Of a DNA stretch of 64,000 bases, positions 1-12,000 are shown one piece after another. The notes beneath the pieces were generated by a model. That model saw nothing but the letters and a program-made list of their open reading frames with translations. It made no database searches and was not told the DNA's origin. Made by a program: the position numbers and the translations under genes. The stretch spans positions 30,987,795 through 31,051,794 of the forward strand of contig NC_092670.1 in the NCBI RefSeq assembly GCF_964355755.1. Direction: 5' to 3'. How positions within the stretch are numbered: position 1 is the first letter of the stretch; every line of letters begins with the position of its first letter. This stretch comes from Antedon mediterranea. Taxonomy: Eukaryota; Echinodermata; Crinoidea; Comatulida; Antedonidae.

Positions 1-26
1 CGCCCTGGGGCGGGTATAATTGCTAG
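1..26 (+). mobile_element. 3' terminus of a Helitron (rest lies left of window)
   Basis: The first bases form a GC-rich hairpin (CCTGG-type loop between complementary CGCC and GGCG arms), then about eight AT-rich bases and the terminal tetranucleotide CTAG at 23-26. This is the classic Helitron 3' end. The same end recurs at 1280-1305. Confidence 0.7.
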
Positions 27-1305
27 TCTATATTATAAGTGAGAGAGTTTGTCTGTTTGTCTGTCTGTTTGTTTGTTTGTCTGTTTGTTCGTTATACAAA
101 TTTTTGTTACTGCACGTAATCTTACATATGGGGTATCAAAATGACCGCAATTGTACCGGGAATGTTCTAAGCTATATTTCAACATCATCCGCCACCTAGG
201 ATCTATGTTAGGGACCAAAATGTGGTCAAAACCCCCACTTTCGATGTTTGTTCGTTATACAAATTTCCGTTTCTGCACGTAACCATACGTATGGGGTATC
301 AAAATGATGGCAATTGTACCCGGAAGGTTTTAAACTACATTTAAAAAAATTCCCCCGACTCCTGGGGTTTTTGTGGGAGGGGTGGGGGCGGGGGGTGGTG
401 TGGTGGTTTGTGATGTCATTTTTTGCTAGGGCTCGGGGTTGTAGGCTATCGAATTGTAAAATTATACTACAAAAGTTTTACAGTATTTTAATTATCGTCA
501 GCAAGGCGTATATAGATTTACATATTTTATTCATTAACCAATATGACACCTATTCAATTACACATTTAGCAAAGTACTTTAACCATATCCAGCTACTATG
601 TATCGGTCTCTTGGATTGTCTCATTACAGACATCCATACATGTGTGAACATACACATGTTGTTTACTGTTACTGTGTTGAACTACATCACCAATCCTCCA
701 AGGAAAACACGTCAATTGTGGGAGAGTGGGGTTGGGAGATAGGGTTTGGGTTTCAGGAGATAGTGGGGATTTCGCTTACACCAGAATTGTGGTTGGAAAA
801 TGTATTTAATCATCCCTGGGAAGCTGATGGGAGTTTGGGGTGGCGTATCAAAATGATAGCAATTGTACCCGGAAGGTTTTAAACTACATTTAAAAAATTC
901 CCCCGACTCCTGGGGTTTTTGTGGGAGGGGTGGGGGCGGGGGGGGGAGCGAAAATACTAGCGTAATGAAGTAGCCCGATTGGATTGTACTAGGAAAAGTT
1001 ACTAAATTTGAACTGTCCAGGGGAGGAGTTAAGGTTTGTTGATGGTGGCTGGGATGGTGAAAGGAGAAAGAAGGCTGGGGGACCTTAGACCCATCGTAGC
1101 TATGCATACTCCTCTCAATTCGAAGCTTAGGTTGAATTGAATTTGTCCATCACTGGGAAGAATTTGTTTTTAAGAAAGAGTATGGGGTGTTATTGAAGAG
1201 GGGTGGAGGTTGGTGAGTATAGACAGATACTGGCGTCGGTTGTTATATACTGAGAAGGCTGTAAACTAATTTTGAAACCCGCCCTGGGGCGGGTATAATT
1301 GCTAG
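27..1305 (+). mobile_element. Non-autonomous Helitron, complete, in tandem with the preceding one
   Basis: The element starts with TC (TCTATATTATAAGTG) immediately after the CTAG end of the previous copy. It ends at 1305 with the same GC hairpin plus CTAG, followed by T. Inside are a GTCTGTTT-type microsatellite (about 50-90) and three diverged copies of a module containing TATGGGGTATCAAAATGA (around 85-180, 250-400 and 840-950). The last two of these share about 105 nearly identical bases ending in a G-rich run. No Rep/helicase coding is present. The small open frames here are repeat sequence and not genes. Confidence 0.75.
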
Positions 1306-1490
1306 TTACTTATATGTATAATGTAGGAAAGGCAAATTATAGTCGTATAGGTAGGCCTACATACAATAATGAATGATCAGAATGTTATTATCATTCCAAT
1401 CATTAGTCATTATTATGTTTACTAAAAATATTATTAATGTATTGATATAACTTATATGGAATAAGATTAACATTTTTAAAATGTACTTAC

Positions 1491-4400
1491 GTATTGTACA
1501 TAGCTCGCCTCGATACCCTTCGCAACATGTCTTGACAAAATCGAATACCTCGACATATTCGTAGACGGCAGGCCTAAGAAAAAACAATGTAAAAACAATC
1601 ACTTTTTAACCGTCTTAACCGTTTATTTGATGGAAGAGTCGAACAGTGCCGTACCAGAACTGGAAATATTATTCCACCTCCTAGATTTGAATGCTATGGT
1701 AGAATGCTGAGAAATTCAAATAATCTATCACAATAAGATGAAAATTAAGCCATTTGCTTATTTATTCCCATGCATTTTTTTATGTTTTATATCACTTTGT
1801 AAATCATGTGCAATTTACAGATGTGACATCTGTGACATGTGACTGTTTAATTAAATTAAAGATTATTAATAAAAGATACAGTATCATTTTGAGTTAGGCC
1901 TAAACAAGGCTCTAAATAAGGCCAAATAAACTTAAACTACTAATCAAACTTTTAAGCCATATGTCTATCGTTTTTACTATTAGCTTTTTTACAAAAAGGA
2001 ATAAATGTTTTACAATAAAATTTAATGACAAAAAAAACAAGAAGATCGACGTTTCTGAACCATCATGGAACCATTTTCAAGATCAAGTGATCGAATTATA
2101 CAAAACAACAACTTAAGTTCTTAGTATTGTAGGCCTTCTTCTCTTAATTAACCAATCAATTAGTATTTCCTGTCACCTATTTGTGTTTGTTGTTTTGTAT
2201 AATTCGATCACTTGATCTTGAAAATGGTTCCATGATGGTTCCGAAACGTCAATCTTCTTGTTTTTTGTCATTAAATGTTATTGTAAAGTTATAATAGCAA
2301 GCGTCTATTATTTATTAAGAAATAAATGTTACATAAATAAAAAAAATCAAAAGAATGATTTTACATTTGAAATTGCACGTTATTGTTACGGTCCTTTATA
2401 GTTACTTTGGCTTTTGCTATTCTAATTCATTGATATAACTTACAAATGGTGTATTTTCAATAAATTACTTGTGGTTCAGTTATGCTACATAAAATATAAA
2501 TCAAAATATAGGTGTGTAGGTGTTTAGTTTTAATTACGCTATTAGACTATTCATAGGTTTTACTCCATAACTTAAAATGCATTAAAATGATACGATATTT
2601 GGAAATATCTATTTAGGCTACTCCTGTTACATTTACAAATACAGACAATACTATGGTTACGTAAAAATCCAGTTTCCATGGCATTGGATGTATAGTTTTT
2701 CCACAGCTGCGATAACGAATCCGTTTTAAATTTCTTTGGTTGATAATATATATATATGAATATGGTATTCAGTTACACTATAAATAATGGATGGGTAACA
2801 AAAGCAGGAATACAATATCTGAATGTCTGTGAATTATTATATAGTTTTATATACAGCTCAGATTATATAACAATATCATATTCATTAAAATTGAATGTTT
2901 CACATCAGATCCAACTGTAATATATATAAACCATCTTGCGATTGTAAAGATTATTATATAGACCCATCTGAAAATTATTTTTCATACAGTACAAAAGTTC
3001 GGTTGTCGTACCCTGTTTTTACTTTGTCAACGTTGTCAATGCGTTACCAATTGTAATCTCTATTATTTAATAAACCTGTATTATTAATTACGGTTTTAGC
3101 AGGTAAATACCTTTTTTTCGATCGAATGTTTGGTCAATAGTTTGATCAACAATGGATTGAGATTCCAAAATATTTCGAATTTTACACTAAAATTACCATG
3201 ACGCAAAATGTTCAGGAATGTGTAAAATAAATACACTACCGGTATTAGCTATAATTGTCAAGGAAATGTGTTTGACATTATTATATACAAGACAGATTTA
3301 GGAAATTTTAAACATGTGTTCATATTTACAATTGCATCATAATGAACAGGTTGTGCCAATAATATACATGCACCTTTTGTTTAAAAGAACGTTTGTCGAA
3401 AAACAAAGCAGCATGGATTATCTCTATTTGTTTACACAGTAGTAACACCTTAAGGTGTGCGGTACAAACAAAAAGGTATTGTAAAGGTGAATTTAAAATT
3501 CAATTTTGAGCACCTAAGTAAATAGCTCACATAAAACCATGGCTTATAAAAATAGGAATATTAGTTTTGTGGAAACCATTATTATGACGTATAGATTCAC
3601 ATCAATTGGCCTATACGAAAATAAAATCGATCGAACATCATTAGGAAACACAGAAACTTTAAAGACAGATACATTGTCCATGAAAACATGAAATGATACA
3701 ATTAAACTTAAAGGTAAATGTGTGGTTTTAATAAAGTTTATTCAATCATTTACTATGATTCAATTTAAGTCTCACCTTATCAACAAGTAACAATTTTCGG
3801 AATAGATAATGATGAATATTGATTCAAATTAATCAATATAATTATTCTGATAGCAAAGTTGTCTATAGGCCTATGCCGATATAAACGTAAATCTGTTAAA
3901 TGTCTTCAATAAGGACCTTTCCTTTAAAAATATTACAATATGAATTCACAATAGTATTGTTTATTTGTATATTAATATTTAATTGGAACGGGTTAACTTT
4001 CTTTCATATGAAATGTATACTGTTTTGAAACAAATGTATAATGGAATCAATTATAAATCCAAAGGAAAATTAAAGAAAACAAGGCCAACAGCCATAAGTC
4101 GCGTGCTAAAACGCATAATAATACCGGGCCAACAGACAGACCGACAGACCGACCGACCGACATAGTGAACTATAGAGTTAAAAATGACAATGCTGTGGGT
4201 ATCAGTGACTGGATCTCAATGGAGATAGAAAAAATAAGCGAAAAGCTAAATCAAAACGATAAAGTAAAACAGCCAGAAAAGTTAGCAGAGCTTTCGGCCA
4301 ACACTAGCCCTTCATCGGTGCAAGTGGAATCAATTATAAAAATATATTTTTTAAATCACTTAATTTAACCAGAAGCCATAGAATACAGTCTTTAATTTTA

Positions 4401-6089
4401 TTTTTCAATTTTTTTGTTTGGAAAACATGAAAGAAGTAGCTCTAATAATTAACGTCAATATAATAACCCGCTTATAATCCTATGCTGTTATTTATATATA
4501 ATATATGTTATTTATTTCTTTCTTATAAACTCAAAATGTTTTAATTCTAAACTATTTTCATTATACGATATCAATTATTTAATATTAATAACAATTTCAA
4601 TTCGACTTTTATTTCAGAAAATTGTCCATATGATATAATACATTTCAGAGAAAACAAAAAAAGATGAAGGAGAGAGGACCAAAACTTTTATCTATGTTTT
4701 TATCAAATGGCAATTACAAATCTTATCAGAATTATTGACATTAAAAATATTGGCATCGGATAAAAAATCAAATATGTTTAATTAAACTTAAAAGTAATTT
4801 TGCACATAACTATTGGATAGTTTGCAACACATTGTGAAGAGAAAGGACAATTTACTTGTAAACATTGTGATGCACTTTTTAAAAATAGGTTTAGTTACTT
4901 GATTGTTTCTGCTCTTATTACATCCCAGCCTATTGGTGCTCTTTGTTTTTATGATCTAAGTTCGTTGTAAGTAGTCTATATAACCTGCATGTGATTTAGA
5001 ATTTTAAAATAAAGAGACCTAGACCTATATAATACTATAACTTACTTGAAAATTGGACAATCTTCACTCTGAACGTTTGCCTCGTAGGCATCAATATCTA
5101 ATTGGAATCCATTTTTCTCAAACGCTTGCACGGTAGCACAGTTGACGGTTAAGTTCAAACGAGGCGATGATTCTATTTGTTGTGTACCCTTCAGAATTTC
5201 ATCGCAAAAATGTGTCCTACAAAAGAGAATAGTAACAAATAGTTAGTTATCTGTGGTTTTTAGCCAGGTGGTTTGCAATGATAGAACGATATACTTTTCA
5301 TTTTCTGTTTGTGAACATCAAAATGAAAACAATTATAATAAGTTACAATAGATATTGCAATATATTATAATGGTTCAGAAATAATATTCTTGTTAATTTC
5401 AATAGGAAATGAATTGTAATAAGAATGGAATCAATTCAAACGAACGATAAAAATAACTAATGATATGATTCAAACCAGTATTTATGTGAATATGCTATTA
5501 AGGAAATAATTCATAACGATATTGAGCAATTTTATGTTGTACAATTTTTATATTACGAAATTTAAATGATGTTCTGATAATCTTTGAAAATCATCGTTTA
5601 TTGATAAATTAAATGAGTGAATGCACAACGATATATGAAAGAAACGAATGAATGAAAGGATAAACGAATAAAAATGGTATAATGTAAGAATAAATGCATG
5701 CCTGATTGAGCGAGTGAACTAAATTAATAAATGGTGGCAATGAATCAGTGAAATGAATCGAAGGAAGGAAGAAAATACGAACGAATGAATGAGTGAATAA
5801 AGAAAGAATTAATTAATTATGTTGATACAATAGTAAATGATGTATGGGTGATCGAATTTGTGAATGACGGATATAAATTCGGATGAAGAAAAGGAGAAAA
5901 TTGTGGAGGAAAACAGATCATGCTTTTAACAAAGCTTACGCAAAGTGAAAAAAAAAACAAGTTAAACTAAAAACCATATAATTTAATTATTTAAAATTAA
6001 ATAATGACTAATTTTACTCACGTTTGTGCTTTGGCTATTGAAAATATTAGAATTGCTAAATAGCATTCTAAGACCAAGCGGTAAACCAT
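1491..6089 (-). CDS. Secreted Cys-rich protein, EMI/EGF-like end (5' part of gene; continues left of window)
   Basis: Three minus-strand exons join in frame: 6089-6022 (ATG at 6089, donor GTGAGT), 5216-5046 (acceptor TTTTGTAG, donor GTAAGT) and 1573-1491 (acceptor TTCTTAG, donor GTAAGT). The phases agree (2, 2, leaving 1). The first exon encodes MVYRLVLECY and then a hydrophobic stretch, a typical signal peptide (about residues 1-22). The mature part has Cys at about 27, 49, 76, 96, 97 and 105 and ends with C-C-x-G-Y-x-G-x-x-C, the signature that closes EMI domains and also resembles EGF-type loops. So an extracellular protein is likely. The family assignment is tentative, because only about 107 residues are visible and the next exon must lie left of 1491, probably beyond the Helitrons. 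No neighbour suggests its role. Expressed-sequence support would settle it. Confidence 0.6.
2013..2287. repeat. Near-perfect inverted repeat (about 100-base arms, about 75-base loop)
   Basis: The left arm (about 2013-2110) and right arm (about 2187-2287) are reverse complements with few mismatches. Both contain the inner motif CCATCATGGAACC and its complement GGTTCCATGATGG, followed by CGAAACGTC. A related motif (CTCCATCATGGAGTC) sits at about 11159-11173. This looks like two head-to-head ends of a retroelement 3' region, or a foldback element. Confidence 0.7.
4086..4183 (+). repeat. GACC-rich dispersed repeat, copy 1
   Basis: The segment reads AAGTCGCGTGC, AAAACGC, ATACCGG, then a (GACC/GACA)n run, then GTGAACTATAGAGT. 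The same order occurs at 25411-25502 and 34531-34674. It is a dispersed element end of unassigned class. Confidence 0.6.
5217..6021. other. Intron between exons 1 and 2 of the secreted-protein gene
   Basis: AT-rich. About 5590-5880 is a degenerate GAAT/GAATGAAT-rich tract. Nothing else is recognised. Confidence 0.5.
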
Positions 6090-6830
6090 TTCTGGTCCCT
6101 GAGCGAAACACTACAAAAATATTCCCAGTGATATAGCCGTAGTTTTATCAAAAATTAAAACTTAAGCTTAATATCTATTAATTAGTCGGTTACAACTTTT
6201 CGCTCGTGTATCTATTGTACAATTATCGCCTCTGTGATTTTGAGTTTCAATTTAAGGGTTCGCTGTTGTATTACATGCGTCAAATTGTATACTTATCTCC
6301 ACTTGTTGTATACCTGTTGACCAGGGTAGGCGACAGCTGTGAGGCGTAACAATGGTTCAGCGGGGGAACTTACTGTCCGTATCCTTGTGTTGGGCACTTC
6401 ACATTTGCTAAGTCAGCTAAATTCAATTAGTTTATGTGTTCAATTGGCACTCCTGCGTATATTGCTCTTCCCACAGGTTGCCATAACGAGTTGCTTCTTT
6501 ACAATTTTCATTAAATAAAAACAATCGCATACTGAATATTGCTACCTACTTCAGTTAATGTGTGATTGAATAACGTTTGCCTGCTAATTTCATTTGCAAA
6601 TGATTTCAACTTTAAAAATCTCTCTACTTGTAATGTTGTAAATTGTGTTTTAATATGGACCTGTCACAATAAACTAAATAGATTTCAACGTTTTGTTTAG
6701 TATAACAAGGTGGGCTACTTATAACATCAAGGATTGGAAGTTATACTTTAATTTATTTCATCACAAATATACTGTATAATTATTAGGCTATACATTGAAA
6801 TAATAATATTTACAATGTTTGTATTTTAAG

Positions 6831-6884
6831 TTACTTTTCGGTGTCTAGCTGTTGTGATCGACTATGTTGTTGAAATCTCTGTAG
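6831..6884 (-). CDS. Possible terminal exon of an unidentified minus-strand gene
   Basis: On the minus strand a strong polypyrimidine/acceptor (TTTTTTTGCAG) ends at 6885. It is followed by an 18-codon open frame (begins LQRFQQHSRS, ends LDTEK, stop at 6831-6833). A minus-strand AATAAA lies about 75 bases further on (plus 6752-6757). Together these are what a last coding exon looks like. A candidate upstream exon on the same strand (about 7790-7737, with donor GTAGAA) does not join in a convincing phase. The exon could also be chance. Confidence 0.25.
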   Translation of the reverse strand, partial: LQRFQQHSRSQQLDTEK

Positions 6885-8105
6885 CTGCAAAAAAATGAAG
6901 AATGTATTTTCATACTTTTACATGGCAGAATCAATATTTAATGATTAATATTGGAAAGGATTGTTCTAATTTGATTTACACATCATCATTACTCTTTCGT
7001 TATTCTTATAGATATTATTATCTATCAAATATAAATCTATGAATTGACAAATCTATGATTACAAGGATGGGCCTAAGCATTTGACATAGCATCTTTAAAT
7101 TCTTTATCATTAGGTTTATTTATTAAGAAGAAGTAAGCACGAGAAGTTGATGATCAATCTTTTTTAAACTGATAACAAACAAATCAAATAACACTTAATT
7201 ACAAATCGGTTATACTAAAAAACACAAGGTATACATCTCACACACACTTGACACACACGCTTGACGCACAATTGACACAAAATGCTACTCTTATTATAGT
7301 ACAGTATTATTAATTACGCCTTCTTATAAAACAAAGAGAAAGATATTTTGAATAGCAGAAATAACACCTGTAGCTGTATATTAACCATTCACACTTAGGC
7401 TAAGGGAAACACTTAACCTTAAAATTAAGAGAAATAAATCTGCTAAGTTAATAAAAATACTTAAATATGTATTGAGTTAAGTGAAATATTTATTATGGTG
7501 TTTTGTAGAAGAACATTTTTCTCAATTGTTATTGTAAAACACAGACTTTTGTATTGCTTTGTTGGTAAACACTACAGAAACAGACTGATGCCATATATTA
7601 TATGATATTATTAGACCATTTTCGATTTCCTACTAGGCCTATACTATAACACTAGTAATGAATGTGTGAGAAGTTTAATAGTTTTGAAAAAATGCAAATT
7701 TCTTATAATACACTTCTTATCTAGTTTACATTTTTCTACCAGGTAAATTATTAAGCTGATTGAGTATTTCTTCTGCACCTACACTCCAGATGCAATGTTT
7801 TCCACACATTTGAACGTTGAGTTTGGTTCAGCCAATTTGTTCAAATCTTATTTTGTTTTAAACACCCGCTTTGATTGACCCAGCCTACTGAAGTATCTTT
7901 TAACCATGTTTACGTTGGATTTGGGAGATTAATTTAAACCTCAACAACGACAAAAACCTCCTTCTTTAAAAAACGCCCTTTTTTCGGGGACACTCCTATT
8001 CAGCAGCAAGGGACACTCCTACAGTTTAGTGGACACTTATCTTTTAACCCTATTATTATAAGGTTCCCTATTATTCAACGTACACTCCAATTGTAAAGGG
8101 TAGGC

Positions 8106-8400
8106 TTAAAGATGTATGACCCCCATGAAAAGTAGAGATTAAAAAAATCAAATTTTGAATAGGCCATTTTGCAGTTTTAAAGTTATTCAATTCTGTATAG
8201 AAAAAACTCAATAAAAATAAGTTTTTCCTTATAAAAAGACAAAATAAACTGTAAATTTTAACTAAAAACCATCGCTGACAAACAATTTAGGTTTTTTTTT
8301 GCTTTAAATTACAATTTTTTCAGGAAAATATATATTTTTTCGATCCAGTTTTTGGTCAAAGCGAATAACTATTATGTGACATTAAAATGGCATATTTAAC
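8106..8400 (+). mobile_element. TTAA MITE family, copy 1 (left end plus body, right end lost)
   Basis: The sequence begins with TTAA followed by AGATGTATG. It shares its body (AATAAAG/AGATTAAAA, a TTTTGCAGTTTTAA block, a CTTATAAAAAGACAAAATAAAC block and a TTGCTTTAAATTACA block) with copies at 33509, 52545 and 54314. The right terminus cannot be found here. Confidence 0.6.
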
Positions 8401-9005
8401 AACAGCAAAATCAAACTAGATTTGAACTCGTCACTTTGACGATTTCGGGTTATCCACGAAAACGCAACATGCACATACTTTAATACGTTAACAAAATTTG
8501 GGGTCACTTTCGATCCTGAAGAGCTATAATAGATTCAAAATTTGCATTAATAGAAATTAGAAATTTTAAATGCGCGTGCGTGCGTAACTTTCTATGAAAC
8601 ATGCCATTTTTAATCCATAGAAAGTTTGCTCTTGATATGACTTAAATTTTCACCAAGTGTCAATATAAAATGACTTCTGGTTTTTAATCTATGATCAATC
8701 ATTGAAATTCATAAAATTGCGCGTAATTTACGCTGCGTGACTCTCTAAAATCATAAAACGAAGTTTCCTGCACTTCTACAGTTAGAGGTCAATCAAGTTT
8801 TACGATGTAATGTTGATCAGAGAATTAGAGATACACGTGACACAAAATACTGGGAAAGAAAGAAGAATATAAAAAAAAAGATCGTGACAATAACAAGGGT
8901 TATCCGCCAAAAGTGCAGATAACCAAAAAAATATATTTTTCTAGAGTGACCGTGGTTCCATATTATATCTGCTGCCCCCAATAGTCCTATGTGAGATTAA
9001 ACAAA

Positions 9006-12000
9006 ATGGCAGCCTCCATTGCCAAATGTGTTGAAACATGTTATGTGGCTGCTGGATGTAATCGTGTGCCGCATTGTGTGAATTGGGGCCGTCAAAATGT
9101 TGTAGCTTATGGTTCGAATATAAATATTATTCTGTATGACCCAGGTGTAAGTCATCATAATCTACGACATATTGTTAACCTAGGCTAGTTTGTAGGCCCA
9201 TTAAAACATGTTTCTTTGTCGATTTATCATTCATTGATTACGTACGTGGTGGTGTAATTATTGCCTGGATTCTGAGGAATGTAAACCATGATGCCTCCTA
9301 CAACCGTCCTATAGTTAACGCCGTTTCCAAGAGGTTGTAAAGTAAAGTTTAGTATTGAACTCAATTGAATACTTTGTATAATTAAATTTTTACATTAGAA
9401 ATGTAAAAACCCAGAATTTAACAGTAACAAGCAGGATCACTGTTTCACTGACTGCACAGCATGCAGTAGCCTGTATGTAGTTGTAGGCCATCATGGACTA
9501 CTAGGCCCTAGCCTAGGCCTAATTGGTAAAAATTAAAAAAATTGTTGGCTAGTGGGGTCATTATAACATTAACACATGTTACCTCCTGGTACCACACGAA
9601 ACCTACTATTACTATTAAACACTGCCTGATTTGGTGTTCGTATTTCTGTTTATTTACTAATTTGTCTAACTCTAAATTTACCAAAAGTAAAGCTCAGATG
9701 AAATCGGTCGCGCTTGAAATCGGTCGCGTTTGAAATCGGTCGCGATAAAATCAACTTTCGGTATTTTGTATGGCGCGCCGCTAGAGCTATACTTTTGATG
9801 ATATCGGTCGCATTTGAAATCGGTCGCGTTCGCGCTATTTTGTATGGATCGAGTGGGATGCATGCTCTAGAGCGAGGGATATACATTTTTCGTTTATATA
9901 GATTTAATTGATATTTTTTAGGAACTAGATTATTTATGTGGATATTTTTTACTTGGTTAATAAGTATTTATTATCAATCTTTAAATAAATTTTGTTTTTT
10001 GTATTTCACAGGTCTCGGAGAAGGACTGTGTCTTTTCAAAATGGCCATTTCTAGACACGTTCGTTTAAATATTATATTAGGCATAATGTTATATTAGGCA
10101 TATAATAATTTCTCTATTTATATGTACTGTAATTAATATATTATATAGAGAATATACGTCTGTCGTGTCTTTTATTATGCAAACAATTACGTATGGTTTT
10201 AGGATATTAATAAAATATATAGATAATATGCCGTTATAAATCAATCTACCGGCCATCTACAGTAGGACTATGATGTACAATGATAGATGTGAGAATAATA
10301 ATGTATGGATAATAAAGGTGGACACGATTTTCAAAGATCTGCACTGATATTTAAACATTTAGATTTACGAACGGCGTATGAATGCGAGACACTGAGTTGC
10401 ACTTACTTAATTATTTACATTAAATGATTATTATAAATGAAGAAATAAAAGATATTCAAATTAAAATCTATAGTAGGCCTATCGCCGACGTATATACGTA
10501 AATTATATATAAATCATACTGTCAAATTATAGAAACAGTGCTTTATTCGGAATGATTATGGATAAGCAAGCCTGTGAGCTACAGCGACTTTAATTGCTTT
10601 TGCTTATCCTTGCCTCCTTAGATTTCCACGTGTCTTGATTTTGTTACCTATGTTTTAAATGTATTTCGATTTTAAAGGCTAAATGAAGAAGGAATGAATG
10701 AATGAACATGATCTCATAATCGCGTCGAGCATCTATAGCTCATTGGATCGTTTCACAAAAACACATGCAGGAGGCCTATATGCCTATAGACGTTTCAAAC
10801 GTATGGTTATTAGTAATAGACGTCATCTTTACCTCGCCATGGACAACGATCGTACGTATTTTGTCCATGATTTAACACTAACAAGTGCGTGTTTTTTAAA
10901 AAGGGGAAACCCCGTCAGCAAAATAACGTATTGTTAGGGGAAACAGCTGCACGATCATAGAAGGCGCATCTCCACAATATGGCTTATTCGGGGGTTTATT
11001 TCAGTAACTCGCCTTTTAACCATCCGCATATAATGATCATTTTACTAAAAACTATTTGAAACATTAGAAATAAAAATATACACATGATTTGCCTTAACAA
11101 TAATCATTATAAATACATAATAGAAAAATAACGCTTAAAAAAAGAACAATGTTTCGACTCCATCATGGAGTCATTATCAAGTTCAATGAATAAAATTTAA
11201 AAAAACAACTAATTAAATAACACAAGCCAAGGGTCAAAGTTTAAATAACAAAAGACCTATAATCATTATACACTTAATATTATCCTACATAACGGATAGA
11301 AATAAAATAGAAATAAAAATAAGGTGATCGAATAGTATTAGTATGTTGTTAACGACATGGATATGATATAATCTGCCACAGTATGCATAAGTATAAAAAT
11401 GGATACGCTGGCTTTACGGGCTATATTGTAAAAATTATTGTTTTTAAATAAATTGTTCTCTTTTACGTAATTGTTTGCATAATAAAAGACACGACAGACG
11501 TATATTCTCTATATAATAATATATTAATTACATTACATATAAATAGAGGTAAATTATTATATGCCTAATATAACATTATGCCTAATATAATATTTAAACA
11601 TGTTTTAGAAATGGCCATTCTCCGAGACCTGTGAAATACACAAAAAAAATAATTTAATGATTGATAATAAATATTTATTAACCAAGTAAAAAATATCGAC
11701 ATAAATAATCTAGTTCCTAAAAAATATCAATTAAATCAATATAAACGAAACATGTATATCCCGCTCTAGCATGCATCCCGCTCGATCCATACAAAATAGC
11801 GCGACCGATTTCAAACGCGACCGATATCATCAAAAGTATAGCTCTAGCGGCGCGCCATACAAAATACCGGAAGTTGATTTTATCGCGACCGATTTCAAAC
11901 GCGACCGATTTCAGACGCGACCGATTTCATCGTAAACCGCTGCCAGTTGGCCTAACCCTTTTTGCCCTCTAGCCGTTTGTGATGTATCGGCCAGTGTATA

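Larger units (their letters stand above)
1574..5045. other. Long intron of the secreted-protein gene: AT-rich, with repeats
   Basis: Apart from the hairpin at 2013-2287 and the GACC-rich repeat at 4086-4183 I see no exon-like sequence on the minus strand. A coding-like plus-strand frame lies at about 4180-4368. The rest is AT-rich sequence with short simple runs. Confidence 0.5.
6090..9005. other. Intergenic region between divergent genes; ELP2 upstream region
   Basis: This stretch lies between the start of the minus-strand secreted-protein gene and the ELP2 start, so the two genes are head to head about 2.9 kb apart. It holds the possible terminal exon at 6831-6884, a partial TTAA-flanked MITE at 8106-8400, and diverged repeat-like sequence at 8440-8900. 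I recognise no TATA box or other definite promoter element. Confidence 0.5.

Noticed and set aside
314-1107. Overlapping open frames near the left edge on both strands
   Set aside because: They lie in G-rich Helitron repeat modules, have low-complexity translations and overlap each other on opposite strands.
9542-9911. Several overlapping frames around 9542-9911
   Set aside because: They arise from the tandem GGTCGCG units of the foldback terminus, which are open on both strands.
10018-10060. Alternative ELP2 exon after the TTTCACAG acceptor in intron 1
   Set aside because: The same acceptor-like sequence is present in the inverted arm near 11620. It belongs to the foldback element, and exon 1 joins exon 2 in phase without it.
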